Assembly (NCBI GenBank): GCA_003049485.1
Contig: PYST01000288.1
Span: 1 to 52,010, forward strand
Direction: 5' to 3'
Source of the DNA: Ophioceras dolichostomum
Lineage: Eukaryota; Ascomycota; Sordariomycetes; Magnaporthales; Ophioceraceae
Length of the DNA stretch: 52,010 nt
Positions within the stretch are counted from its first letter, which is position 1. Each line of letters starts with the position of its first letter. Made by a program: the position numbers and the translations under genes. This document shows positions 1-10,743 of this stretch, one piece after another. The notes beneath the pieces are model-generated. The model saw nothing but the letters and a program-made list of their open reading frames with translations, was not told the DNA's origin and ran no database searches.

Positions 1-426
1 TTTGTTGGGTGTTAAGGATTATGTGTGGTTTGGCGGGCTGCACTAACAGTAGCAGTCGCCAAGTGTTTATGTAAAGGGAAGGATGGGGAGGAGGGGTAAC
101 GACCACAAAAGACAAAAAGCGGCGAGACAGCAGATCAGGCAAGGAGGCACAAGAAAAGAAACCCGAGAAACAAAAGCGAGGAACATCGGCGAGATAACAG
201 AGAGACAAATGTCAACGAAAGAATACTGAAAAGAAAAACTCTCCATGGTCGCGACGACCACCATCAGGATGCACCACTACTAACGTCCGGGCCGGCGTCA
301 CTGCCTCCCCCTGTTGTGACGCGACGGCGCTCGCTCACAGGGCAGGGGCTGGGGCTGGAGCTGGGGCTCGAGCAGGGCCGGGGCTGGGGCCGGGCCGGGC
401 CGCAAGAGGTTTGACCGCACGGCAGG
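1..426. other. Intergenic, no supported gene
   Basis: I see no convincing gene here. The stretch lies downstream of the leftward 2EXR-like gene and probably holds its 3' flank. Positions about 345-400 are a G-rich imperfect tandem repeat of a GGGGCT-type unit, which could form G-quadruplexes. The short open frames on both strands are low-complexity and look fortuitous. Confidence 0.5.
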
Positions 427-1344
427 TCAGATTCGCTCCCCGAGCCGAAACGTGATCGGACCCTCGTCGTGGTCGGGGTCAAAATACGCCAACAAGACCC
501 GCCAGCCATTCCGAAACGCGCGCAGCAGCTTCTTGGCGTCCTCCTCGCCGTCGTGCTCGATCCACCGGAGGTGTCGAAGCGTCGCCAAAGTGGCCGCCAC
601 CGCGTCGTCGTCGTCCTCACCAAGGACCGAGGCGGCGGCGGCGCTGTTGCTGTTGACAGAACAGCAGAACGAAAAGTTGGCGTTAGGGTACAGCTTAGTG
701 AGGAACTAGAACAGATGGCCCATCCTCACGCGCTCGAGGACGTTCAGCGGCTTGAGCTGGATCGCGCGCTTTTCCGGCGAACCAGGAGTTGTAGTTGTAG
801 TAGCGGTGCTAGTATGAGGACTTCGTGCTCCTCCATGTGCGTTACGGGACGGACAGGTGCAGATGCACTCGCCCCCCGGCAGCTTGTGCAGGTCGAAAAC
901 GATGTTGAAGCCGGCGCCGCCGTTTGCGAAATGGGTAAACTCGACGACGCGCTGGTCCCGCTTTGGCCGGAACGGGCCGTCCATTCTCGGGCCGTTGTCG
1001 AGCTCGCCCCCCTTCTGATATTTCAGACTGAGCCACATGCGGTCCGTGCCGAGCACAAAGAACTGGTTGTCGGGCGCCTGCTGCGCCGACGCCCAGGCCG
1101 TGCGGAATGCGTCGCGGAGTTGTCTGTCCTCGAGCAGACCAGGTGATGATAGCAAAGCGTCGGCGCCGCCGCTCTTTTCGCCCCGGATGGTCACGTCCCT
1201 GAAGCTGTGGTGCGTCTCGCCGCCGCGGATTGCCGTCTCGAACGACCAGATCCGAGGGCCTCCCGCGAAGGCCTCCCAGACCATGGTCTTGAGCTCCAGC
1301 GAGAGCTTGTCGTACTGGGGGAACGTCGTCGGGGGCTGCGGCAT
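427..1344 (-). CDS. 2EXR-like domain protein with an in-frame TAG or unresolved intron
   Basis: The start codon is at 1344. The N-terminus has an F-box-like helix (FPQYDKLSLELKTMVWEAF) followed by RIWSFETA, the pattern of the fungal 2EXR family (LP.ELR..IW); the family's function is not established. The frame runs 212 codons to a TAG at 706-708. It then continues open in the same frame to a TGA at 427-429, and the extension looks coding: it contains RHLRWIEHDGEEDAKKLLRA and ends FRLGERI. An 80-nt GTGAGG...CCCTAACG...CAACAG intron covers the TAG, but splicing it shifts the frame and meets a TGA 11 codons later. Either splicing is unusual, the gene is broken, or the protein ends at 706. Residues about 170-195 are a Thr-rich low-complexity stretch. 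Family call moderate; gene model uncertain. Confidence 0.5.
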
Positions 1345-1806
1345 TGTGGTGAATGAATATTGAGGAGTTGATGGGGAGAGAAAGTTGTCAGGACTTAATT
1401 AATTCTCGGTTTTGAAGGAATCAAGGAGGGGTTTTTATCCCCCCCCCCCAATAAAAGCACATATTTCCGTTGTCTAAATTTTTTTGGAGCGAATTTGAAA
1501 CCCTAACCCTTCCTGATAGGATCATCGAAACGGTAGAAGGTTTCGACTTCAAAGTTGTGCTTCTAATGCCTTCAGCATGAGGCATGTTTGGCGCGCGGTT
1601 GATAAGTCAGTGACGGCTCTGACACTAGTAGTCGACACCGGACTTGTGGGCACCGTCGATCCTATGAGAAAGCCTCGATGATACCATCATAAGAACCTAA
1701 AGCCGGGCAGTGGCTTCAGAAAATGTGCAAGCCACAAGGTGCTATTAGCCTTTGCCATGCCTGTCTCATGTATGTGGCAAACCTCTCTGCACAACCAACC
1801 TGGAAG
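1345..1806. other. Intergenic between 2EXR-like and HET genes
   Basis: This is the promoter side of the 2EXR-like gene and the 3' flank of the HET gene, both leftward. It contains a poly-C run near 1440 and otherwise nothing I can name. Confidence 0.5.
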
Positions 1807-3534
1807 TTACAGCTCCCTAGCACCCGAAGCCATCCATCGGTCCTTCTCCCCCCGGTCGATTGTCTGGTGGCTAAGGTGCAGCTCCCAGATGGGGCCCGCG
1901 CAGATGTTCTTGTTGGAGCCCTGCCGCACGCTATATGACAGTCCCAGAAACTCGTGCGGGCCGGTCTGGATGACGTGTTTCGGGTCGGCCTGCTCCGAGC
2001 CCAGGCGCGCGCCGGCGATGGTCTCGATCCTGGCGAGGACCACCGCGCCGCTGCAGTCCCACGCGTCGCTATTCATGGCGACGTCCCAGATCTGGCGGCT
2101 TTTCCGTTCTTTCTGCGGACCCCAGACCTGCCACCTCGGCAGCTCGCCGCCTTTGTTGACCCAGAAGATCGTCAGGAGCATGCGCACCGGCCGGGGACGC
2201 GAGGGTTGGAAGGTGATGATGGCTGCGGCCCAGCTGTCTTCCAGCCCCGTGTCGATCATCACCCCTTCTTCGACGTCGAAGCGATCGAGCGCCGACCAGG
2301 ATATTCGGCAGGCCTCGGCGGCGAGCCGGTCGTCGAGCACGAGCTTGATGGCGGATGACCGTCCGTTCGTCACCACGCTTCCCGCACCGTAAACGCCGGT
2401 TGGCGTTCTGGCTGTTGTGAGCTGGGGGCCTGATATGGCAGCTCGAGTGAGCAGGCAGACCTTCACGTTGTTCATCCTGTCGATCTTCATCTTGGTCGGC
2501 ACCGTGAGGGCGGACTTCTTCCTGACGAACGTTCTCGGGCCGCACAGCCGTACTGGGATGGCGGAGACCATCGCTTGCTCCCTGGATCGACCCAACGGGA
2601 GAAGGTATCCCGAGTCGTCTCTCCAAAGCTGCTCGACCTGCAGGCGGATGCCGCGATTGCTCGTGGCGAACTCGCCGAGAACATGGCCGTTGCTCTTGAA
2701 CGGCACGAAGTCCCCGAAGGTAGCAAACGGCTTTGGCGACGTCGCTAGGAAGCCCATGTAAAAGCTGGTAGGGTCTGGGTCGTAGGCCTCCGTGGGATTC
2801 CAGGCCAAGACGGTGAGGTCGTATGTGGTTCGGATGATCTCCTCCTGGAGGCGCAGGAAAGCCCTCTCCTGTTCGCCGTAGAGCAGGGGCAAGTTGACGC
2901 CGAAGATGCCGAGCAGGCAGTAGGCAAGGTCCTCGGTCCTAGTCGTCTCCCGGGACGCCGCCCATGACATTTTGGCTGCCACGCAGACAGACGAGAGAGG
3001 TGCTTTGTGGTTGAGGATCTCGGTCGGGATGCTCGTGATTTCAGACATCCACTTCAAGCACAGCCCGCTCTCGGACTTGCCGCCGCGGCTTTCCCAGTTG
3101 CAGTCGTAATACTCGAGGTTCTTCGGGGCGATGAGCTCCTGTAGCGTCCAGCCGCGGGTGAACCACCGGCACTTTTTGAAATCGGACCGGGAAACCTTGT
3201 TGTTCTGAACAAGGAGGTCTGACAGGTACACAAAGCAGACCACCGACTGGCCGTACCAATCGTACATGGAGTTGATCGCCTCGGTCAGTTCGGCGCTGCT
3301 CGACTTGTCGATGCAGCAGGTGTCGACCCATGCCCACTCAATGCCCCTGAGCTTGGCGAGAGCGCAGGTCTTCTCGATCTTGCTGTACCCTTTCATTTCC
3401 GGAGCCTTGTCGGTGCCCCAGTCTTTGAAGGCGACCTCCTCATCGCCCCAGGTGTGCGACAGAATTGCATACGGCGGGATGTTTCTGCCGATAAATTCTC
3501 GAAATTTGAGACTCGTCGTGTTAATTAAACGCAT
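1807..3534 (-). CDS. HET (heterokaryon incompatibility) domain protein
   Basis: An intronless frame of 575 residues. The HET domain occupies roughly residues 20-150 and shows its three hallmark blocks: PYAILSHTWGDEEV at 21-34, WAWVDTCCIDKSSSAELTEA at 67-86 and RWFTRGWTLQELIAP at 123-137. A conserved follow-on is CLLGIFGVNLPLLYGEQERA. I chose the Met at 3534 because MRLINTTSLKF is the usual start of this family; the frame stays open upstream to 3747 but the extra residues look like leader sequence. HET domains act in programmed cell death triggered by nonself recognition when fungal individuals fuse. This one is the HET-plus-C-terminal-extension type; the C-terminal 400 residues have no motif I recognise. 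No frameshift is seen, so it is probably functional. Which partner or allele it recognises cannot be told. Confidence 0.9.
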   Translation of the reverse strand: MRLINTTSLKFREFIGRNIPPYAILSHTWGDEEVAFKDWGTDKAPEMKGYSKIEKTCALAKLRGIEWAWVDTCCIDKSSSAELTEAINSMYDWYGQSVVCFVYLSDLLVQNNKVSRSDFKKCRWFTRGWTLQELIAPKNLEYYDCNWESRGGKSESGLCLKWMSEITSIPTEILNHKAPLSSVCVAAKMSWAASRETTRTEDLAYCLLGIFGVNLPLLYGEQERAFLRLQEEIIRTTYDLTVLAWNPTEAYDPDPTSFYMGFLATSPKPFATFGDFVPFKSNGHVLGEFATSNRGIRLQVEQLWRDDSGYLLPLGRSREQAMVSAIPVRLCGPRTFVRKKSALTVPTKMKIDRMNNVKVCLLTRAAISGPQLTTARTPTGVYGAGSVVTNGRSSAIKLVLDDRLAAEACRISWSALDRFDVEEGVMIDTGLEDSWAAAIITFQPSRPRPVRMLLTIFWVNKGGELPRWQVWGPQKERKSRQIWDVAMNSDAWDCSGAVVLARIETIAGARLGSEQADPKHVIQTGPHEFLGLSYSVRQGSNKNICAGPIWELHLSHQTIDRGEKDRWMASGAREL

Positions 3535-4800
3535 TTGTTCTCGTCGGCGGCCGATGCGCGGTGGTCTTAAGAGTTTAGTGTGCTGGCTTCGGGGTGTGTT
3601 TGCGAAATTGATGCTTAGAAGAGAGGGGAAAAGTCTCCGTCGGGCAGGGCAGTTGATGATCAGCTCTTGTCTGCTGGCCACCTGAGGTCTCGGATGCCCC
3701 GCAGCTGAACATGTTAGGGGCTGTTCTGATGCAGGCCACACACCCAATGATGGACAACGCTAAGCCACAGTAGTAGAGGTCAGGGGTAGAGACGAGAGCC
3801 TTACCTCTTTAAAAGGCCCCTCTTTTGACCACGTCGATAGCAAATTTCGTCGTGGGGTTGAATGGAAAGTTTCCTTTCGCCACTCAACTGCAAATGGAGG
3901 TCTGGCCATCCTTTGCGGAACGGACTTGGAGTTTCTCGTGTGTGTGTTACGCTCATGGGCTTACCCGGGTCGGCAACTCCAAGCGTTGAGAAGAGGATAG
4001 AAGTACGCCAGAAGAACGACACCTGACAATAATAATACCTCTCCCGAATCGAACTGCAAAACAAAACACGGCCGGCTCATCCTTTCAACTCCAGAGCTTC
4101 CCCTAATACAACTACAACTCGGAGGCAGAAGGTGACAACAACAAAGAGTTACTGTAATACTATGCCTGCTTAGGATGTAGACACCCAGGCACCGGGCCGA
4201 GAGGAAGGAGGATGGAGTGAAGACACGACAAAAGAAGAAAGAAACTTTATCAGCGCAGAGCTAGATCACATATTTGAATCTGTGTACGCCGATTCAGGGG
4301 GCTGGGCGGAGTATTGAATATCTCCAATCTAATAACTGCCAGCAACCTACCTGGTACCTTCACTGATAACCTGTGTATCGATTCTTTGAGCGCTGACAGC
4401 CACTGCATACGATTCCATGGCAGCTCAAAAGCGGGAAAATACCTACCTACCTAGGTATCTATCCGTGCCCAACCAATCACTGTGGAGGGGCCTAGTCTAG
4501 GACGGCATGAGTCTCCGAGATGGCGGGTACATCCCGCGGATAAACCATGCGTGAGGTACTTTTGCGAGCACGCACATACGATGTCATCCGCTGACCCCGC
4601 CCTGACGTAGTATCCCGAGACCGTGCCGAAATGCCCGAGTATGCGTCTTTGGGATATATCAGCGGGATCACATCTTGCCAAGAATTAGTACTAACGCATC
4701 GAGACACCCTCATCCACTCCCGGACACCCTAGAGATCTCCACGCTCACAGATCAGGTCCATTGATTAATCGAAACTGAGCAGTTCGAAGGCCCCTAGAAC
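3535..4800. other. Intergenic between divergent HET and monooxygenase genes
   Basis: This 1.27-kb stretch separates the two divergent start codons and should hold both promoters. Short frames on the minus strand (about 3801-4064, 4451-4713) have no recognisable content. At 4441-4458 there is a copy of the ACCTACCTACCTAGGTA motif that recurs in the window's intergenic DNA. Confidence 0.5.
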
Positions 4801-6330
4801 ATGGGTTCTGCGCCGCCGCACGTCATCATCGTCGGCGCCGGCCTCGGAGGGCTCACCTTGGCCCAGACTCTTCGGAAGCGCAAGATCCCGTTCAGTGTCT
4901 ACGAGCGCGGGATTTTGGAACGACAGCAGGGATGGTGTCTTGCACTGCACAGTATGCTCGAGGACCTTCTGGCAGCCATGCCTGATGACCTACCACCATT
5001 TGCGGACTCCGTCAAGTGAGTCTTAATTATATGCCCGCCTTGCTCATAGCGCTACTATCTACAGAGTCTCACCTCGCGTCTTCGGTGTCTGATCCACATG
5101 GCATGGACCATACATAAAGCCACCTGCAGCCTCTCCCTCTGTCTGTTGAGGTTATTCTCTATCCGAAGGGCGACCTCTCTCAGCGAATCGCTGTTGAGGC
5201 CGCCGACGGCGAGGGGAAGATCGTCCGTGCGAATCGCACCCGTCTGCGTGAATATCTCGCTACCAACATCCCCATCCAGTACAACAAGGCTGCTGTGGGA
5301 GTGGAGGAGGAGCAGTCAAGCGGCGGCGGCATAACTGTCAAGTTCGCCGACGGCACGACCGCGACGGGTGATATCGTTGTCGGTGCGGACGGAGTTCATA
5401 GCGTTGGTGGGTCTTCCCCGAATCCAAAGACCGACCCGCCCCCTTAAGCCTGACAAACGAAGCACTTACACTGGAATACAACCATGAACAGTCCGCCAGG
5501 CCCTCCTATCCAACATTCCGGATCCGCTCCGAACGGAGCCACTCGGAATCATCGCGGGCGAGGTGACTCTCTCCGGCGCGGCCTTGGACCGGCAGCTCGA
5601 GCTGGCCCACTCGGCGTGCATCGTGCGAATACCCTCGACGCCCATCCTCTTCATGGTCGGCCTGAATCGCGCCAGTCCGGACGGCAAGAGTGCAGACTTC
5701 TACTGGTTCTTCGCGTGGAGAGACGCCGAGGCCGTCACCGCCGATGGCAAACCCAACACCGAGTACTGGACCAGGCGGGGGTCTCGCGAAGAGATGCACG
5801 CGTTTGCGGTCCAGGAGACTGGCAAGTTCGACCCGGCTCTCAACGAAATTGTGCGCGAGACGCCGGCAGACGGCATCGTGGTGCCTCCGTTGGAGTTCAC
5901 AACCCTCACTCTCGACGACCAAAATGTCCCGGCCTCCGAGAAGATTGTGCTTCTGGGTGACGCCGCACACAGCATGCCTCCGTGTACGCTCTCACTCTCA
6001 CATCACCCCGACTTCCCCCACCTCCTCGATGGTGCTAACCCTAAGATCGTTCTTCCAGTTCGCGCACAAGCCGGCTCTCACGCACTGCTGGATGCCGTCA
6101 AGCTGGGGGACGCGATCGAGAGGATCGCGACGGGTAGCGCGGAGGCCAAGCAGGCAATTGCAGCGTACCAGAACGAGGTGATAAAGCGGGGATCTGAGGC
6201 CGCCAGGGCCTCTGCGGCAGGTTTTCCCTCCGCTCAGTCGACTGGGGCGAAGGCTCTAGGGGTTGATGATGTTCACCAGCCACACCGCGGAGAATACTCC
6301 ATGGAAAACCGTCTCTCGCTAAGCACTTGA
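4801..6330 (+). CDS. FAD-dependent aromatic-type monooxygenase, 4 exons
   Basis: Spliced model join(4801..5015, 5120..5406, 5492..5983, 6059..6330), 421 residues. It belongs to the class A flavin monooxygenases (PHBH fold, salicylate-hydroxylase-like), which use NAD(P)H and O2 to hydroxylate or epoxidise small substrates. The dinucleotide-binding GAGLGG is at residues 12-17, with the ribose-binding Glu at about 35 (VYERG). The middle DG motif is GDIVVGADGVHS (to about 166), and the FAD-binding GDAAHSMPPF is at about 323-332, split by intron 3. Introns 2 (85 nt) and 3 (75 nt) have clean GT..AG and CTGAC/GCTAAC branch sites and restore the conserved motifs. Intron 1 (104 nt, GTGAGT...ATAAAG) is chosen because it removes in-frame stops and joins DSV to HLQPLPL; its acceptor is the least certain point. 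Substrate unknown; no biosynthetic cluster is visible beside it. Confidence 0.87.
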
Positions 6331-7057
6331 AGTGAGGGAAGTGTTGGCGTACGAATTTTTCCTGTGTTTCTTCCTCCTCTTGATGTAATAGTAGTGTGGA
6401 ACACGGCATCACTCCGATCAGGCTGAGGGTGAGAATGTCTGATGTTAGGGGGACAAAGACTTTCAGTTCAGGACGATATGGATAGTGGGAGATTATCAAC
6501 CTCGAACCCGTCACATTTACGACATCGCAAATAGGTGTGAGATAAATCAGGCAGTACCTTACCTGCAGTAGACAGCGAAAACTGTCGAGTCTCCTGTGGC
6601 AGGTCAGATGGCGTCGAAGGCCGAGCGACGGACACCGAAATTCGTGCACCCACTCTCTCGTAGAAGGTGCCTGTCTCGCTCCTCTCCCCTGGGCGAGACA
6701 CAGTCTCAGACCAGAGGTCCGGCGTTGCGAAATCGGCTTACTCCCGGTCTCACCTGCCGAATGGGTTCGCGGCTGCCGGCCCCCTTACCCCACCTACGAC
6801 GGGACTAATTCCGTTGCAAGAACAACGGCAGGCGCGCTGCATGGAGCCGGGCCATTCACCGATATTGCGATCACCGGTTCCACGGCATTTTGTTTTCAAC
6901 AACTTTTTGAGCCAACCCGCACGTGGAAAAGCAACCCACGGGCGTTCCATTCCGTCAGATCGCGGCTGTGATCCCGTCATCAACATCACCGCTCATTACC
7001 GCTTTTCAACTTCCTCCCCAATCAACTACCAACTCGGCACGCATCAAGGCTAGCACA
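6331..7057. other. Intergenic, promoter side of carboxypeptidase
   Basis: This is the 3' flank of the monooxygenase and the promoter and leader of the carboxypeptidase. The last 150 bases before 7058 are pyrimidine-rich, as expected of a fungal 5' leader. I see no gene on either strand. Confidence 0.5.
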
Positions 7058-8638
7058 ATGAAGCTTCTTGGATTGTCATCTCTTCTTCTCGCCTCGGCCG
7101 CCTGGGTCGCGGCTGCAGTTGGACTATCGGCCGTCACTCCCAGTTCCGCGGCCGCCGTGGCCGGGGCTGTTTCATACGATGGCTACAAGGTTTACCGCGT
7201 GAACACGCACGGCAACCCTACCGCCGTCCTGACTAAGCTATCCGCTATTCCTTATGACACCTGGAGCAACGACGACTCGCAGATCGACATTGCCGTCTCG
7301 CCTGACCATGCCCTCACCTTCGAGTCCTTCGGCCTTGACTACTCTGTCATGCACGACGACCTGGGCAGCTCCATCCGTCGCGAGCACTCACCGACCGCGG
7401 CCAAGTGGGACGGCCAGACATGGGCGAACCTCAGCTGGTACGACAACTACCACCAGTACGACGATCACATCCGCTATTTCGATGAGTTGCATCGCCAGGT
7501 TCCCAACAACTCTGCACTCGTCTCATCCGGCATCTCCTACGAGGGCAGGAGCATTTTCGGGCTGCACCTGTGGGGCGCTGGCGGACCGGGCAAGCCCGCT
7601 GTGCTCTACCACGGCACCGTCCACGCGAGGGAATGGATCAGCGCGCCGGTAAGCAAAAGCAAAAGCGAGCGACCTTGAGGACTCTATGTTCATGCGGCCT
7701 TGGGTTCATTGCTCTTTCCCGCGACTGACGATTGTGTCGACCTGTTAGGTTGTCGAATACCTTACCTTCCAGCTCATCACCACTTACCACCAATGGGGAA
7801 ACGGCACCGGCCATTGGCTGGACAGCTACGACTTCTACATCTTCCCAATCGTGAACCCGGATGGTGGGTTTCTCCCTCCTCAACTCTGTGCTGGAGCAGC
7901 AGGAAGTGTGGCGTAGCCTCTCAACACTCCTCCCACTGACATTCACCTAACGTAACTATTCGCACAGGCTTCATTCACTCCCAGACAAACGACCGCCTCT
8001 GGCGCAAGAACCGCCAACCCCCACCAGCACGCGCGACGACGAGTCCGCTCCAAGATTGCTTCGGCCGCGACATCAACCGCAACTGGGCCTACGGCTGGGA
8101 CACCAACCCGGCGGGCGCCTCCACGGAGCCCTGCTCTCAGGTCTACAAGGGCGAGTCCCCCAGCGACAGCCCCGAGAACCAGGGGCTAGACGCGTTCATG
8201 CGCGGCCTCCGCGACCTGCCCGGCGGCGGCGGCATCAAGCTGTTCGTCGACTGGCACAGCTACGGCCAGTACATCCTCTACCCCTTCGGCAACCGCGAGA
8301 CGCTGTACGCGCCCGAGCTGGGCAAGTGGACCAAGGCGGCCGCGATGATGAGCCAGCAGATCCGCGCCGCGTCGAAGAACGAGAGCAGCAGCACGACGTT
8401 CACGTTCGGCCCCAGCGGCGTGACGCTATATCTAACGACGGGAACGGCGCCCGACCACGCGTATGCGGTGGGGAGGGCCGCGTTCGCGTTCACCATCGAG
8501 CTGCCGGACACGGGGAACGACGGGTTCATCTTGCCGGCGGGCAGGATCTTGCCTGCGGCTGAGGAGCAGTGGGCGGGACAGCAGCTGCTGTTTGGGCTGC
8601 TGGATGAGGAGTTCTTTGATGGCGTTGGACCGGTCTGA
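7058..8638 (+). CDS. Secreted M14 metallocarboxypeptidase (carboxypeptidase A type), 3 exons
   Basis: Spliced model join(7058..7648, 7749..7863, 7968..8638), 458 residues. It removes C-terminal residues from peptides outside the cell or in the vacuole. A signal peptide (MKLLGLSSLLLASAAWVAAA) is followed by an M14-type propeptide to about residue 120. Zinc ligands are H189 and E192 in the HAREW motif and H332 in DWHSYGQYILYPF. The substrate-binding Asn-Arg pair is N272-R273 (DINRNW), the tyrosine is about Y401, and the catalytic Glu is E413 in FTIELPDTGNDGF. The whole M14A active site is therefore present and the enzyme should be active. The first intron (GTAAGC...GTTAG) is phase 0 right after REWISAP, and the second splits the Gly of NPDG. 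The start was chosen because it gives the signal peptide directly. The ending EEFFDGVGPV is normal for the family. Confidence 0.93.
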
Positions 8639-9763
8639 GCTGGCTGATTCTGTAAGGGGAGAAGGGGGAGGGTTGGATTTTGGAAATGAGGGAGCGAGGT
8701 AGGAGAGGAAAGGAAGATGGAACCTGGGAATGGAAACATAACGGCGGATCTTCCGAGCTCATTTCTTTTTTTTTTTTTTTTGAGTGGCCGCACCAGAACA
8801 GGAGGTGCGCTGCTTGCTTTCAGGGCATTTCGACGGAGCTTTTTTCTGGTCTTCCTTTGACCTGCCTTGAATCCTTTCTTCCGTTTGCTTTTTTTCGTTT
8901 TCCTAGGCGTTCAGGGGAGGCATCTCAGAGGAACAGAATGAGGACGACGAGCTAGACTGATGATGGCTCAGCTCAATGCGAAAATAATAAGCGGGCGAAG
9001 ATCGACCCGATTCGGATAACGTCCTCGCTTTCTGATTGAACGCCGCTTTGCAGACCGGGCGGCCCCGCAGTGACCCGGCATATGTGGGACGCGTGGACGG
9101 GATAGGCTGTCCTCTGTCCCAGTTGCCGACTGCAGGACAAAACTGCCTCGAATGCCCAAGGCTTGCATCCCTCAACACGCGGTGATGTCCAATCAAGAAT
9201 TTTCGGGTGCCACCCTGGGGATCGGCGGACGAACACGAGCATAGTGGAGGTTTACGGCTTTAGGCAGACGAATTTAAGGGGATACGTCCCTGAGCGATTC
9301 GTGGCTGAGCGCTGGAAGGATGCCATGCACACCTTGGACCGCCAAGTGCGGAGTACCTCGCTAACACTGGCATGATAATCCGAACGCGCGTCTCCTCAAG
9401 CCACAGGGTTTCAGCAGCACCTCCTCACCTACATGAGGTCAACGAAAGGGGATAGCAGGATGGAGATAGGCGGTAGTGTGGTCCTCAGGTTGATGATAGT
9501 ATAACGGGCCAGGCACCCCATTTTCTTTGTTGTGAGTTCGGCTTCCTTTTGGTCCTTGTGTGCATGCAACGAGACGGCGCACGAAAGAGGACAAGCGGAC
9601 TATAACCTCGAGCCAATTCCCCCTTGGCAACTTCGACACCTAGACTTATAGATACTGCCTCCCGTCTCTCTCTCTGCCTCCAATGTTCAGACAAGGAAGG
9701 ATCTCGTTGATTCGGACCGGGTCGATAGACACACGGAACAAGTACCTGGGCACTTCGCAAGAT
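8639..9763. other. Intergenic, no supported gene
   Basis: A 1.1-kb stretch between two rightward genes, holding the carboxypeptidase 3' flank and the promoter of the LITAF-like gene. It includes a 16-base poly-T run at about 8766-8781. Short overlapping frames near 8903-9242 and 9439-9925 on the minus strand have no recognisable domains. Confidence 0.5.
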
Positions 9764-10743
9764 ATGAGCAAGCCAGAGTCCGGTGAGTGTTGCTGCCTTG
9801 TCTGTTAATGTTCCGTTTTGCTGTTTCTTCAACCACATCCTTATAAGAGGCAGGGAGGGAGCGCCAATACCTGAGGCGCGCGCCCGGGGCTTACTCTGTT
9901 GCATCCACAGCCGTCGAGACCACACCGGTGCCTCAGTCTCCCATCCCCATGACCATGCCCGCCGCGCGCGACACCGTGCACATCACCCCGACCAGCTCGG
10001 CCATGCAGTCGCCCTCGCCCGAGTACTCCCGCGTCGTCTCCGGGGAGCTCGGCGGCGGCGGTGGCGACGGCGGTCCCGTCCCCTTCGGCTCCCAAATCCA
10101 ACAACAACAGCCCGCCGTGGTAGCATGCGCACTGGGCGCTACTGCGCGGTCGCAGCCGGCACTGCACGGAGCGACGTCGGCGTCTGCTACCGGATCCTCA
10201 GCCGCGTGCCATCATATCCACGCCAGCCACACTGGTGGTGGTGGCAGTGTCAGTCACGCATCGTGCTGCGGCGCTACTGCTGCTCACACGCACGCCCACT
10301 CCTCGGAGCCGCCGCACCACTGCAGCTGCTCCATGTGCCACCACCACAGCACGCACCGCGTCTCGCTCACGCCACAGTCGTGGGCTAATGTCGTCCCGGT
10401 GCCGCTGCTGGCTCGGTGGACGGCGCTGGTCGAGTGTCCTGGCTGCAAGGCGGTCGCGCCGACGGTGACGACGCATACCAGTCGGAAGGGGACGCAGTGA
10501 GTTAACGCTCCATCCTGTGTTGCTGTTCTAGCCTTGACAAATTTCCGTTCCATCTCATCCGTAATGCTGACTTGACGTGATTATAGTTGGATGGCCGCCA
10601 TGTTCTTCTTCACCACGGGTGTCGGGGTCTTCATCCCCTACATGTCAGGGGCGTTCAAGGATGTTGACCATGTGTGCATGCGATGCGGGAGGCATCTGGC
10701 AACGGCGCGGTTCGGAGGTGGGACGAAGGCTCACTTGCTCTGA
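9764..10743 (+). CDS. LITAF-like zinc-ribbon membrane-associated protein, 3 exons
   Basis: Spliced model join(9764..9782, 9911..10496, 10587..10743), 253 residues. The first exon is only 19 nt (MSKPES plus one base) and ends at a perfect GTGAGT donor. The C-terminal 75 residues match the LITAF fold: a first Cys pair in VECPGCKAVAPTVTT, a hydrophobic membrane-inserting middle (WMAAMFFFTTGVGVFIPYM), then the second half FKDVDHVCMRCGRHL. LITAF proteins sit on the cytosolic face of endosomal and plasma membranes. The N-terminal half is low complexity. Residues about 100-150 are strikingly rich in His and Cys (for example ACHHIHASH, HTHAHSSEPPHHCSCSMCHH), which looks like an extra metal-binding tract. 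The Gly/Gln/Pro-rich stretch before it is probably disordered. The domain call rests on the Cys spacing and the hydrophobic centre. Confidence 0.82.

Noticed and set aside
469..1146. A 225-codon plus-strand frame opposite the 2EXR-like gene
   Set aside because: It is the antisense shadow of the GC-rich coding strand, with Arg/Val/Ala-heavy composition and no domain.
1498..1512. AACCCTAACCC as a telomere-like repeat
   Set aside because: Only about one and a half units; not a telomeric tract.
8056..8562. A 168-codon frame inside the carboxypeptidase
   Set aside because: Arg/Pro-rich phase-shifted shadow of the third exon; the real frame carries the catalytic His and Glu.
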